64,000 nt of DNA from Sphingobacterium sp. SRCM116780 (GCF_021442025.1 NZ_CP090446.1:2542001-2606000); one strand, 5' to 3'; shown: positions 15,491 through 24,525, counted from the stretch's first letter. The notes: generated by a model from the letters alone, not told the origin. Numbers and translations are program-made.

Positions 15491-16675
15491 TTAAGTTTTG
15501 GATCGCTTTAAAGTAAGCACTGTAATTTCAGGCCATACACCTACCCTGCCTTTCAATCCATGAAAACCAAAACCTCTATTGACATACAGAAATTTTCCAT
15601 CTCTTTGATACAATCCTGCCCATTGCTTATAAAAGTATTGGATGGGGCTCCATTTGAAACCAAAGAGTTCTATTCCAAACTGCATTCCGTGTGTGTGTCC
15701 TGCTAAAGTAAGATGTACATGTTTTTCATGATCGACCGTCACCGCATCCCAATGCGATGGGTCATGCGACATCAGGATCTTGAAAGAATCTGCAGGTATA
15801 TCCATAGCTGCTTCACTAAGATTGCCAAATTGGTGAAAACCACCTTTGCCCCAATTCTCGACACCAATTAATGCAATGCGTTCGCCTTGTTTATGAAGTG
15901 TGACAGCCTCATTCAGTAGCAATTTAAAGCCCATTTCACGATGTATTTCTTTCAGACGCCTCAGGTTGGCTTCTTTCAATGATATGCTCGTCCATTTGAC
16001 ATAATCGCCATAATCATGATTGCCTAGAACTGAATACTTGCCATAAGGGGCTTTTAATACTGTAAAGATGTCGATCCATGGATCCATCTCCGAGGCCATA
16101 TTATTGACCAAATCACCTGTAAATAATAATAGATCACTATTTTGAGCATTAGCCAAATCAATGCCTTTTTGTACACCTTTGCTATTGCTGAAGCTTCCAG
16201 AATGTATGTCGGACAATTGTGTAATCGTAAAACCATCGAATGCTTCTGGTAGATCTGAAAAATATAGAATTTCCTTTCTCACCCGATAAAAATGCCTGCC
16301 CCGTGTCAAACCGAAAACAATGGCTAAGAAGATCGCACCTGCAAAAATAACAACGACTTCACTTACATAAACACTCCTGGAGGGAAAACCACGGAACAAT
16401 CGTCCGATATCTTCTACAAATAGAATCGGAAAAGCAAACAATTTTGGTATAAAGATGAGCAACATGGTTGTAATCAAAATTGAAGCAATACGTTGAATAT
16501 CGCTAATCCTTTGCCGAAGAAATATAATACCTATGAGTGTAATAAGCAATAGCACATCAATAATCCAATAAAAAACAGGAATCAGTGAATTCGAAGAAAG
16601 TGTAACAACAGCTTGATAAAAGTAAATATCACCTACCAGAAAGAGCAATAAAATTAAAATAAGTCTTTGTGTCAT
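15491..16675 (-). CDS. Membrane-anchored metallophosphoesterase
   Basis: 394 residues. Residues 1-125 hold four membrane helices. The C-terminal calcineurin-like domain has all five metal motifs: QLSDIHSG, FTGDLVNN, VLGNHDYG, ILMSHDP and LAGHTHGMQFG. This arrangement (TM segments plus a YkuE-type phosphoesterase) is common in Bacteroidota. YkuE-like enzymes act on phospholipid or nucleotide phosphoesters; the substrate here is unknown. The gene stands alone, divergent from truA. Confidence 0.88.
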   Translation of the reverse strand: MTQRLILILLLFLVGDIYFYQAVVTLSSNSLIPVFYWIIDVLLLITLIGIIFLRQRISDIQRIASILITTMLLIFIPKLFAFPILFVEDIGRLFRGFPSRSVYVSEVVVIFAGAIFLAIVFGLTRGRHFYRVRKEILYFSDLPEAFDGFTITQLSDIHSGSFSNSKGVQKGIDLANAQNSDLLLFTGDLVNNMASEMDPWIDIFTVLKAPYGKYSVLGNHDYGDYVKWTSISLKEANLRRLKEIHREMGFKLLLNEAVTLHKQGERIALIGVENWGKGGFHQFGNLSEAAMDIPADSFKILMSHDPSHWDAVTVDHEKHVHLTLAGHTHGMQFGIELFGFKWSPIQYFYKQWAGLYQRDGKFLYVNRGFGFHGLKGRVGVWPEITVLTLKRSKT

Positions 16676-16789
16676 ATCAGATAACTATCATAGGCAATAG
16701 GCTAATGCCGTGCCAAAACATAAAAAAATCCTCCTTAGTAATATTATGCTAGCATTTTTGTGTAAAATTGCATTATATATAAAATTAAA

Positions 16790-17590
16790 TTGAGATATTT
16801 TTTCCATATCGCCTATCAAGGTCAATATTATAGTGGTTGGCAAAGACAACCAGAAGTTAAAAGCGTACAAGAGGTTTTGGAAAATACGCTTTATAAAATT
16901 TTAAAGATACCGACTACTATATTTGGCTGTGGCCGTACAGATGCTCAGGTACACGCTAGTCAATATTTTTTTCATGCAGATATAGAAAAAGAATTTGATT
17001 TTGATTTACTTTATCGGTTAAATAAAGCGCTTCCTGTTACCATTGCTATTTACGATATCATAAAAATGGAAGGCAAACCACATGCTCGTTTCGATGCAGT
17101 ACATCGAGAGTACGATTATTTTATTCATACGTATAAAGATCCATTTTTAAGCAATCAAAGTTCATTGTATCTATACCCCAACTTAGATTTTCAAAAAATG
17201 AGCGAAGCTGCAAAATTATTACTTAAATATAAAGATTTTCGGGCCTTTTGTACACATCCTGATAAAAACGAACATACAATTTGCAATGTAACGGCGGCTG
17301 GAATATTTGTAAATGCAAAAGGTGATAGAATTCGTTTTAATATTTCGAGTAATCGTTTTTTGGGTAAAATGATTCGTATTTTGATAGGTAAGCTTTTAAA
17401 AATAGGTAATGGAGAATTATCTATTGATGAATTTGAGTATCATTTAATTACGCTAGAATTACCAAAAATATTGAGACCTGCACATCCAATAGGATTATAT
17501 TTATCTAAAGTTAATTATCCATACTTAAATCTCCCTCCACGTACTGATTTTTTAACGCCATCACAGAGTGCTGATTGGATCTTGATTTAA
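16790..17590 (+). CDS. truA: tRNA pseudouridine synthase A (TTG start)
   Basis: 266 residues. The start is TTG at 16790: the protein must begin at RYFFHIAYQGQYYSGWQ, an in-frame stop lies 27 bp upstream, and no ATG or GTG is available. The catalytic Asp is D51 in FGCGRTDAQVHASQYF; the usual GRTDAGVHA has Gly where this protein has Gln54, a form I associate with a second TruA type in Bacteroidota. The RNA-binding region RFNISSNRFLGKMIRILIG is intact. TruA makes pseudouridine at positions 38-40 of tRNA anticodon stems. If a standard TruA is encoded elsewhere, this copy may have a different tRNA preference. Confidence 0.88.
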   Translation: MRYFFHIAYQGQYYSGWQRQPEVKSVQEVLENTLYKILKIPTTIFGCGRTDAQVHASQYFFHADIEKEFDFDLLYRLNKALPVTIAIYDIIKMEGKPHARFDAVHREYDYFIHTYKDPFLSNQSSLYLYPNLDFQKMSEAAKLLLKYKDFRAFCTHPDKNEHTICNVTAAGIFVNAKGDRIRFNISSNRFLGKMIRILIGKLLKIGNGELSIDEFEYHLITLELPKILRPAHPIGLYLSKVNYPYLNLPPRTDFLTPSQSADWILI

Positions 17591-17725
17591 AAAATGCCAC
17601 TTCTATGGATTGAATAATCATATCCTATCTTGAACTCTCCATTTCACCAGTATTTCGGTGATCAGAATCTATCGTTATAATTTCATGTTTTCCAAAAAAA
17701 TCAAAATAGATAAAGAGTATGATAT

Positions 17726-18076
17726 AACCCGTTGGGTGTAATTAAATTGTTTGATTTTTCCACCTTTTCGGGTGATTTCGCTTTTATTAGAGAATAGATG
17801 AAGTGTTATGGATGAACATCTCAACCTCGATAAACGGTTAGAGATATCCCAGGGATCAAATTAAAACCAAATTGGGACCAACTCAGGACTGTGAGTACCT
17901 TGCCTGTAGGGTGGGAGCGCCGTGTGAGTACAGTAAAAGGTGGACTCACGGTGCACGCACCGTGCTCTCACTGTGCTCACAGGTAGGAATTGGTCCTAAT
18001 TTGGTCTCCAGTTAATCCCCGTCATTGTCTAGTTTGGGCGATTTATTTTACTTCAAATAATTACACCCAACGGGTT
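17726..18076. mobile_element. MITE-like non-autonomous element, 351 bp
   Basis: Terminal inverted repeats AACCCGTTGGGTGTAATT (17726-17743) and its exact complement (18059-18076) are flanked by a perfect 7-bp direct repeat, ATGATAT (17719-17725 and 18077-18083). There is no coding frame. Inside lies a large imperfect palindrome: ACCAAATTGGGACCAA (17866-17881) pairs with 17990-18005, and GTGAG arms (17891, 17924) face CTCAC arms (about 17945-17980) around the hairpin CACGGTG-CACG-CACCGTG. The core is clearly richer in GC than its surroundings. The remaining bases from 17591 to 18208 show no gene. Confidence 0.8.
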
Positions 18077-18208
18077 ATGATATAATAATCATTTTTATTA
18101 TTGGATTTCTTTCACGGTTTCATTCATCGCTTTTAAAAATCAAAGACACAAATTCTTCTAGTTCCAATTTTAATATAAATCCAGCAGGATATATACCATT
18201 CAACTAGC

Positions 18209-18556
18209 TTACTTATCAGATAATAAGTTAACTATTTTTTCCAAGGAATGGATGATTGCCTTACCATCTTTAATGGCGATAGGACGTTCTATGAGTATCG
18301 GATTTTCCAACATGATGTCGATCCATTTTTCGTCAGTTAATATAAGGTCTTGGAATTTTTCCTGAGATATCAATTCGTTCTATCGGATCAGTCCAAGCGG
18401 TTTAGGCTTGAGTAATGTCAGCAGTTCAATTAATTCATCTTTACTTGGCATATCGTGAATATAATCCTGTATCTGTAATTCTAGACCATTATCTTGCAAC
18501 AAATCCAGTGCTGCACAACTTTTGCTACACATCTTGTTATGATATATTTTTATCAT
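18209..18556 (-). pseudogene. ArsC-like gene inactivated by one nonsense codon
   Basis: The frame starts with MIKIYHNKMCSKSCAALDLL and matches the intact paralogue at 19471-19818 throughout, including about 50 bp upstream of the start. A TAG stands where the intact copy has CAG (after ...PKPLGLIR), and one codon is missing near the end (AIIHSLEKIV against AVIGRPLEKIV). The rest is undamaged, so loss of function looks recent. With the paralogue it brackets the gene at 18863-19180. Confidence 0.85.
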
Positions 18557-18846
18557 GATTACAATTTATTTATACTTAGCTTTTAAGCTAAAAATCTGTG
18601 TCGAGTATTCTTCCCAAAAAGAAGAAAAATAATCTTCAGAAGTTGCGATTCTATCCCCCCCCTTCCCTTATTAGAGTTAGTTTTTGTTTCATTGTAGAAA
18701 AGGCCTTGCTATCACCTCTTGTTTTCATGATCTCCCAAAAATAATAACCAATCGCATAAACATTATTGCTAAGTGCTGATCACAGTAGACCAACTACTCA
18801 TTTACATGTACATTGGATATGATTATAATAGCTATGGAAAAAACTG

Positions 18847-18854
18847 TACCTTCG
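18847..18854 (+). promoter_or_regulatory. Promoter -7 element (TACCTTCG) very close to the start codon
   Basis: TACCTTCG matches the Bacteroidota TAnnTTTG element with one difference and ends 8 bp before the ATG at 18863. Transcription would begin within a few bases of that ATG, so the mRNA may be almost leaderless. The rest of the 306-bp gap from 18557 shows nothing else. Confidence 0.4.
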
Positions 18855-18862
18855 CATGCATT

Positions 18863-19180
18863 ATGGGTTACGCAAAAGAAAGAAAAAAGCTTGAGAAGCT
18901 TTCTGAAAAAACAATTGGTCTTCAGCATTATGATGCTGCAAATTTAGCTATCATAACGGATATATTTGAACAATATTCCCACACGATACGAATACTAAAG
19001 AATAAAGATACAGTAACATTTAATGGGCTTTACCTAGATGAATTACAAGTTGTAAAAACATGTAAAACTGCTCTTAAATTGGCCGAAGAAGAAGATCGTC
19101 AGATTCAGTTCATCGCCTATCAAAAATCGTTATTGGATGCTATAACCAAGACCATTCAAGCGACAAATAATGTTGCATAA
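18863..19180 (+). CDS. Small helical protein of unknown function
   Basis: 105 residues from ATG 18863; the frame is open upstream to a GTG at 18773, but that part crosses the likely promoter and does not read like protein. The protein is nearly all helix (MGYAKERKKLEKLSEKTIGL, then ANLAIITDIFEQYSHTIRIL, then VVKTCKTALKLAEEEDRQIQ), with no signal peptide or membrane segment. Not recognised. It ends 6 bp before a perfect hairpin terminator and sits between an ArsC pseudogene and its intact paralogue, both on the other strand. Confidence 0.65.
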   Translation: MGYAKERKKLEKLSEKTIGLQHYDAANLAIITDIFEQYSHTIRILKNKDTVTFNGLYLDELQVVKTCKTALKLAEEEDRQIQFIAYQKSLLDAITKTIQATNNVA

Positions 19181-19186
19181 AAACAA

Positions 19187-19216
19187 GTAGTGGATCGAAA
19201 AATTTCGATCCACTAC
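19187..19216 (+). terminator. Perfect hairpin terminator
   Basis: GTAGTGGATCGAAA (19187-19200), AA, then its exact complement (19203-19216), starting 6 bp after the stop of the preceding gene. No T-run follows. It probably ends that transcript and could act on the minus strand as well. Confidence 0.75.
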
Positions 19217-19470
19217 GCTAAACAACATTTGAGATAAAGCTCAACCGAACTTCTCTCTTTCCCATATAACAGCTATCTCCATTATTTAAGAATTGGCTTG
19301 ATTGTCCAGTTCCAATGTGTAAACTGATTATTAATTCTGATGATCAAAGAGCAAAAGGAAGTGAATTAAAATGACCAACACGTTGAAGTGGCACCTTCTG
19401 GATCAAAACTGTAAAGGTCAAATATGTTCAATGATCTTTATTTGGAAGATTATATATACACGTAATTCAT

Positions 19471-19818
19471 CTAATCAATTAACAGGTTAACTATTTTTTC
19501 TAGAGGACGGCCGATAACTGCCTTACCATCCTTTACGACGATAGGGCGTTCGATGAGTATCGGATGTTCCAACATGATGTCGATCCATTCTTCCTCAGTC
19601 AATAGGAGATCTTGGAATTTCTCCTGAAACAGAGGTTCTTTCTGTCGGATCAGTTCAAGCGGTTTGAGCTTAAGTAAAGTCAACAGTTCGATCAATTCAT
19701 ATTTACTTGGAACATGGTGAATATATTCCTGTATCTGTATTTCTAAACCTTTCTCTTGCAACAAATTCAGTGCAGCACAACTTTTGCTACACATCCTATT
19801 ATGATATATTTTTATCAT
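19471..19818 (-). CDS. ArsC-family (glutaredoxin-type) reductase
   Basis: 115 residues, the usual length for ArsC/Spx thioredoxin-fold proteins. The redox cysteine is C9 in YHNRMCSKSCAAL; where many ArsC proteins have Arg four residues later (CSKSR) there is a second Cys here, and the paralogous pseudogene shares it. The conserved C-terminal block HPILIERPIVVKDGKAVIGR holds the oxyanion-binding Arg residues. Arsenate reductase is the textbook function, but many family members lack it, and no ars transporter or ArsR is nearby. Monocistronic. Confidence 0.8.
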   Translation of the reverse strand: MIKIYHNRMCSKSCAALNLLQEKGLEIQIQEYIHHVPSKYELIELLTLLKLKPLELIRQKEPLFQEKFQDLLLTEEEWIDIMLEHPILIERPIVVKDGKAVIGRPLEKIVNLLID

Positions 19819-20074
19819 GATTATAATTTATTAATGCTCATCTTTTGTGAAAATAAGCTGTCTCAATTATTCTTTCCAAAAATAGGGAATAAAATAAATG
19901 TCATTTCTAATTTTTAGTATGTTGTTGAAGGTCTTCCATAGCTTCGATCTTTATTCTTAAATAAATACATTGTACTTGACATTATGCTGTCAGGCTGCTG
20001 TAGAATACTTTTTTCGAATCGTAAATAGTTCCTGCGAATTGTAAATGAATATTCAAATACGACGCATTACTTTT

Positions 20075-20082
20075 TATATTTG
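20075..20082 (+). promoter_or_regulatory. Candidate promoter -7 element (TATATTTG)
   Basis: A perfect TAnnTTTG element, the only one in the 412-bp gap before the gene at 20231. It would give a 5' leader of about 140 bases, which is otherwise featureless. Confidence 0.4.
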
Positions 20083-20230
20083 GATTATAAATGTTAACAA
20101 ATAAAGTACAAAATTTAATTTTGAAGGGTTAATTGTAAAAAAAGACAACAAAATAGAATTGAATATACACGAGTTTTAGCGCACTACACAGTGAATTCAA
20201 ACAAGTAATAACTCTGTTAAACACATAACC

Positions 20231-21325
20231 ATGAGAAATATTAAAAATCGAAAAATTATGTTCCTCATTATCACATTATTTTTTTTCGTTCTTTTTATAA
20301 TTAGATGTACTACTGTCAATCTTAATTTTGGAGTTTTCACACATACCAACATTCCTGATTTATCCTTGCCTTTGGAAAACGGTTCTTACAAAATAGAAAA
20401 AATAACCAACACTATTTGGTGCGAAATTGTTTATGATCCTGCTAATAATTTTTACTTGACTGCCGAAGAAAAAAAAGTAATAAAAATCAATAGTGAAGGG
20501 AAAGCTGTTTTCGAACTGAATCTAATGGAAAAATCGCCCAATAATATGCCAGATAATATGGATTATTACAATTCATCTCATTATGTGATTAGTTGGTCTG
20601 GAATTTACGATTTATCCAAAGAAAAACCTTACTTGGAAAAATTTAACACGTTGCTTAATGAAGACGAAGGTATGAACAAAGAAGATTGGATTAAACAATT
20701 TAATGACCTTTATGCAAGTTCTGAAGTTGTCCTTTTTGGTTATCGTAAATCGAACAATGGAGGAAAAACTAATCCACTATACTTCAAAAAACAGGGAAAA
20801 TGGACTATTCTTTATACACATAAAAATATTCATGTTAATTCAGATGAAGGTCATGTAAAAATTCGTATTGGTGACAATTATATTAAAGACAAATTTGACA
20901 GATTGTATCTACTCAAAGATGTTAAACGCAAAGCATACAGCAACTATCTGAATGTTGACGATCAGTTTGACAACAGTAATTTGGCTGAAAATCAAATGTT
21001 GTATAACCAGCAGACAAGTATAGAAACGTTATCGTTTAAGAAAGAACAGCTTCAAGAAGCACCTTATACCATTATTCCTGTTCTATTTGGTGGAACAGTC
21101 ATCAACAAACTGGTCATTAAAAACAGTCATTTTACCTTTAAAACAAAAGCCACAAAAGGAGCAGGATTTAATAATGAAAAAGTGAAAAATTACATTTATC
21201 TATTTGACATTCCGACAAAATTTCAAGATAAAAACGCCTTGAGTTTTATGTATTATAAATATCCGACAAATTGGAATTCTGATGAAAATCAAGGTGTATA
21301 TGTAATAAAGAAAAATACAGAATGA
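20231..21325 (+). CDS. Membrane-anchored or lipoprotein of unknown function
   Basis: 364 residues from ATG 20231. Residues 10-28 form one hydrophobic segment (MFLIITLFFFVLFIIRCTTV); the cysteine at its end could be lipidated, though the preceding residues are not an ideal lipobox. The rest is a periplasmic domain with strand-rich repeats ('NFYLTAEEKKVIKINSEGKA', 'LFGYRKSNNGGKTNPLYFKK') and no recognised motif. Its A+T-rich, lysine-heavy codon usage stands out slightly from the flanking genes. Isolated transcription unit. Confidence 0.65.
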   Translation: MRNIKNRKIMFLIITLFFFVLFIIRCTTVNLNFGVFTHTNIPDLSLPLENGSYKIEKITNTIWCEIVYDPANNFYLTAEEKKVIKINSEGKAVFELNLMEKSPNNMPDNMDYYNSSHYVISWSGIYDLSKEKPYLEKFNTLLNEDEGMNKEDWIKQFNDLYASSEVVLFGYRKSNNGGKTNPLYFKKQGKWTILYTHKNIHVNSDEGHVKIRIGDNYIKDKFDRLYLLKDVKRKAYSNYLNVDDQFDNSNLAENQMLYNQQTSIETLSFKKEQLQEAPYTIIPVLFGGTVINKLVIKNSHFTFKTKATKGAGFNNEKVKNYIYLFDIPTKFQDKNALSFMYYKYPTNWNSDENQGVYVIKKNTE

Positions 21326-21404
21326 CGGAAATAAAGTAATGCATTTATTAACATCAGCTGGAACCTATCAAATACTTTATGTGTTTATCTTATTATAAAT
21401 AAGA

Positions 21405-22370
21405 TTATGGATTAAGTGGATGTTTTACTCCTTCAAAAGTCATTTTTACAGGTTTTATATAACCCTTTTTATCAAATGATAGTTCATCAATACAAGTTTC
21501 TCTTTCGTTGGCTCCAGTTTTGCCTAAGGGTCTTCTATGATAAACGATATAGTACTTATCTTCATTTGGAACTTTAATAATCGAATGATGGCCTGCACCA
21601 GTTGCAACTGCTGGATCTTGTTCTAAAACCGTCCCTATCCGTTTAAATGGACCAAATGGTGAATCGGATATGGCGTAGGCTACTTTATAATTTGGACCAC
21701 CCCAACCACCCTCAGACCACATAAAGTAATATTTACTGTTTCGGATAAACATAAATGGTCCCTCTACATAGTTTTCTGGGGTAATCTCTTTATAAATTGT
21801 TCCATCTTCAAACGGGACTAAGCTTTTAAAATCATCGCTCAGTTTAACAATATTACAGTGTTGCCAACCACCATAAAACATATAGTATTGACCGTCTTTA
21901 TCTTTAAAAATAAATTGATCAATTGGTTGAGCGCCATTGATGATTTCATTAATTAATGGTTTTCCCAGCAGGTCTTTATATGGACCTTCGGGTTTATCGG
22001 ATACAGAAACACCTATTCCTCCTATTTCACCTTTATGAACATCATTTGCACCAAAGAAAAAATAATATTTGTCATCTTTCTGAATAACACTTGGAGCCCA
22101 CATGGCTTTTTTCGCCCATTTTACTGCTGTAGTATCAATAATTCGCTCATGCTTTTTCCAGTTTACTAAATCTTTTGACGAGAATGCATCAAAGAAAATC
22201 TGATCTTCATAAGGTGCAGAGTATGTTGGAAAGATCCAATACTCATTGTTGTAAACAATTCCTTCGGGGTCAGCATACCAACCTGGAAATACGGGGTTTT
22301 TCTGTGCATATACAGATTGTGAAATCATTAAAGCTAAAGCAGTGAAGGAATAAAGTATACTTCTCATCAT
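21405..22370 (-). CDS. Glycoside hydrolase family 43 enzyme (secreted)
   Basis: 321 residues. Residues 1-22 are a signal peptide ending VYAQ. The five-blade propeller signatures of GH43 are present: the base Asp in FPGWYADPEGIV, the pKa-modulating Asp in GAQPIDQFIFKD and the acid Glu in ENYVEGPFMFI, with the late GAGHHSII segment. GH43 enzymes release arabinose or xylose from plant hemicelluloses and pectins. It lacks a C-terminal beta-sandwich, as in arabinofuranosidase/arabinanase-type members. It is not in the PUL downstream and has no transporter neighbour. Confidence 0.88.
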   Translation of the reverse strand: MMRSILYSFTALALMISQSVYAQKNPVFPGWYADPEGIVYNNEYWIFPTYSAPYEDQIFFDAFSSKDLVNWKKHERIIDTTAVKWAKKAMWAPSVIQKDDKYYFFFGANDVHKGEIGGIGVSVSDKPEGPYKDLLGKPLINEIINGAQPIDQFIFKDKDGQYYMFYGGWQHCNIVKLSDDFKSLVPFEDGTIYKEITPENYVEGPFMFIRNSKYYFMWSEGGWGGPNYKVAYAISDSPFGPFKRIGTVLEQDPAVATGAGHHSIIKVPNEDKYYIVYHRRPLGKTGANERETCIDELSFDKKGYIKPVKMTFEGVKHPLNP

Positions 22371-22472
22371 TAAAGGGTTTAAGTAACATTGAAAATAGTG
22401 AACTTTAACGATTTATACAACTGATAAGCAATAAAAAACTTGCTTTTTTAGGATTTTACAATCTGGTAACTA

Positions 22473-22838
22473 TTATCCTTTTGATTCTATACACTTATGT
22501 GCTCTTCCCCAAGCGCCCAGTTCTTTTATTATTGGACTAAGCTTGTATCCGATGGATGTCAGTTCGTATTCAACTCGAGGAGGCATTTCTGCAAATACAG
22601 TACGTTTAACAATTTTATGCTGTTCGAGTTTACGTAACTGTAAAGTCAGCATACGTTCTGTAATATTCGGCAAACATTTTTTTAATTCTCCAAATCTGAG
22701 CTTGCCATTTATCAGATAACAACATATTGCCAATGTCCATTGACCTCCAATAATATTAGTGGCATATACTTCTGGGCATTCATCAGCCAAATTTTGTTTA
22801 TTCTCAAAATTAGTCGATGTCACTTTAACTTTTGTCAT
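22473..22838 (-). CDS. HxlR-family transcriptional regulator
   Basis: 121 residues. The family pattern is complete: DECPEVYATNIIGGQWTLAI with a cysteine at the N side, then LRFGELKKCLPNITERMLTL, then LRKLEQHKIVKRTVF and a wing PPRVEYELTSIGY. HxlR proteins often sense quinones, aldehydes or hypochlorite through that cysteine. It diverges from a quinone-reductase-like gene across 102 bp, the classic arrangement for control of that neighbour. A loose dyad TAGTACC...GGTAGCTA lies at about 22854-22876. Confidence 0.88.
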   Translation of the reverse strand: MTKVKVTSTNFENKQNLADECPEVYATNIIGGQWTLAICCYLINGKLRFGELKKCLPNITERMLTLQLRKLEQHKIVKRTVFAEMPPRVEYELTSIGYKLSPIIKELGAWGRAHKCIESKG

Positions 22839-22902
22839 TACTTACATTTTTTATAGTACCCTACAATAGGTAGCTAAATTACAAAACTAGAGTAAAGCTA
22901 AT

Positions 22903-22910
22903 TAACTTTG
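22903..22910 (+). promoter_or_regulatory. Promoter -7 element (TAACTTTG)
   Basis: Perfect TAnnTTTG 30 bp before the ATG at 22941. The imperfect dyad about 27 bp upstream is a plausible site for the divergent HxlR regulator to block this promoter. Confidence 0.5.
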
Positions 22911-22940
22911 TACAATTAAAATTGAAATATACTTCGTAAT

Positions 22941-23471
22941 ATGAACACATTGGTTATCATTGTTCATCCGAATATGGATGAATCAAAAATTAACAAAAGA
23001 TGGCTCGAAGAGTTAAATAAACATCAAGATAAATTTACCGTCCACGATCTCTATCAAGTTTATCCTGATGAAAAGATTGATGTCGTTAAGGAACAGAAAT
23101 TAATAGAATCCTTTGACTGTATCTTGTTCCAATTTCCATTTTATTGGTTTAATTGTACACCCTTGTTAAAAAAATGGTTGGATGTGGTGTTGAGCTATGG
23201 CTGGGCTTATGGAAGTAAGAGTGGTTATAAAATGGCGAATAAAAAAATTGGTCTTGCTATTTCTGTAGGAATAGATGAGGAGGAATACAGTCCTACTGGT
23301 AAATACAAGTATAGCTTGGAACACCTTTTGTCTCCTTTTGAATTAACATTTGAATACATTAAAGCTGATTATAAAGGATTTTTTGCTTACTATGGAATAG
23401 AACAAAGCTGTTCGGAGGAATGGATTGAGAAAAGTGTTTCTTCTTATTTGGATTTTGTAGGGAAAATATAA
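22941..23471 (+). CDS. NAD(P)H:quinone oxidoreductase-like flavoprotein (MdaB/KefF type)
   Basis: 176 residues with a flavodoxin-like fold: first strand and FMN/FAD loop NTLVIIVHPNMDESKINKRW, the core FDCILFQFPFYWFNCTPLLK followed by KWLDVVLSYGWAYG (the hallmark of the NQO/KefF group), and a third strand KKIGLAISVG. These enzymes reduce quinones by two electrons. Probably induced through the adjacent HxlR regulator in response to electrophiles. Confidence 0.85.
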   Translation: MNTLVIIVHPNMDESKINKRWLEELNKHQDKFTVHDLYQVYPDEKIDVVKEQKLIESFDCILFQFPFYWFNCTPLLKKWLDVVLSYGWAYGSKSGYKMANKKIGLAISVGIDEEEYSPTGKYKYSLEHLLSPFELTFEYIKADYKGFFAYYGIEQSCSEEWIEKSVSSYLDFVGKI

Positions 23472-23532
23472 CTATAAGCAGTGGATATATGGTATGGAAT
23501 AAAATATTATTTTTTGGACATTTGTTTCCTTT

Positions 23533-24525
23533 CTAAATATTTATTGGTAAAGTAAAAGATACTTTCACGGGTATCCCTCTCCGTGTAGCTGGCTTCCATT
23601 TATCCATTGTTCGGATCACTTTAATAGATTCTTCTTTGGTACCAAACCCCAGATCATTTTTTATCTTGATATCTTGCACTTTTCCCTTTTCATCTACATT
23701 GAAGCTGATCACGATATGTCCGTGAACACCATTTCGCTGAGCTTCATCCGATAGTTTAAAATTGCGAGTGATGTGTTCTTGAATTCCTTGTACACCTCCT
23801 GGGTATTCAGGGTTTTGATCATAGGTATCGCTTGAATACGTAAAAACATTATTATCTGATCCATAAGATTTTCCTTCGAGAAGTTCTCCAGCTTTATAGT
23901 GTTCTTCAAATCTATATTGCCCATCGACCCCTTTCCAAATTCCATCTCGATTATTATTAATCAAAGACCCTTCCTCATAGCTAAGTGGATCATTTGCCAC
24001 CAATCCATTTTGAAGATCAATACATACAAAACCATTTCCATTACTCATCAATAGATTTTGCGAGCTATCGAAATAAGCGATATATTCAATAGATTCTTTG
24101 CTAGCTAATTTATTATGTTCCATATCTCGATAAACAACTAATTTTAGTTGTCTATTAGGATAGAAATAATAAGCACTATCAATTTGAAGTCCTGAAATAT
24201 CATATTCTCCAAAAGACTCAATATTCTGGTTTGGATAGAATGTTTGTAATTCTCCAACAAATCTTAATGGTGTTTTATCTGTACTACTATAGCCATAAGT
24301 TTTGGCATTATTCCCTTCTGAATAATACTCTTCTACCCGATAAATAGATTTACCATTAATTGTTGTGTCCACATACATATTTCGATAAAAATAGGACGAT
24401 TCCAAAGTGCTTAATGAATCTCCATTTTTTTTGTGATATGTAGTCGTTACCTGTTGTGCAATTGCTATTTTTCCAATAGGGAATAAAAGGACAATGCTGA
24501 ATAATAGTTTAGCGAATAGGGTCAT
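23533..24525 (-). CDS. TonB-family protein with secreted N-terminal region
   Basis: 330 residues. Residues 1-23 are a signal peptide (KLLFSIVLLFPIGKIAIAQ). Residues 60-215 carry MORN-like tandem motifs (FVGELQTFYPNQNIESFGEY, DSAYYFYPNRQLKLVVYRDM, RDGIWKGVDGQYRFEEHY). The last 100 residues are a TonB C-terminal domain (PGGVQGIQEHITRNFKLSDE, then GHIVISFNVDEKGKVQDIKI and KPATRRGIPVKVSFTLPI). It has a signal peptide rather than a proline-rich TonB spacer, so it is probably not a classical energy transducer but a Bacteroidota-type secreted relative. Function unknown. Confidence 0.8.
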   Translation of the reverse strand: MTLFAKLLFSIVLLFPIGKIAIAQQVTTTYHKKNGDSLSTLESSYFYRNMYVDTTINGKSIYRVEEYYSEGNNAKTYGYSSTDKTPLRFVGELQTFYPNQNIESFGEYDISGLQIDSAYYFYPNRQLKLVVYRDMEHNKLASKESIEYIAYFDSSQNLLMSNGNGFVCIDLQNGLVANDPLSYEEGSLINNNRDGIWKGVDGQYRFEEHYKAGELLEGKSYGSDNNVFTYSSDTYDQNPEYPGGVQGIQEHITRNFKLSDEAQRNGVHGHIVISFNVDEKGKVQDIKIKNDLGFGTKEESIKVIRTMDKWKPATRRGIPVKVSFTLPINI

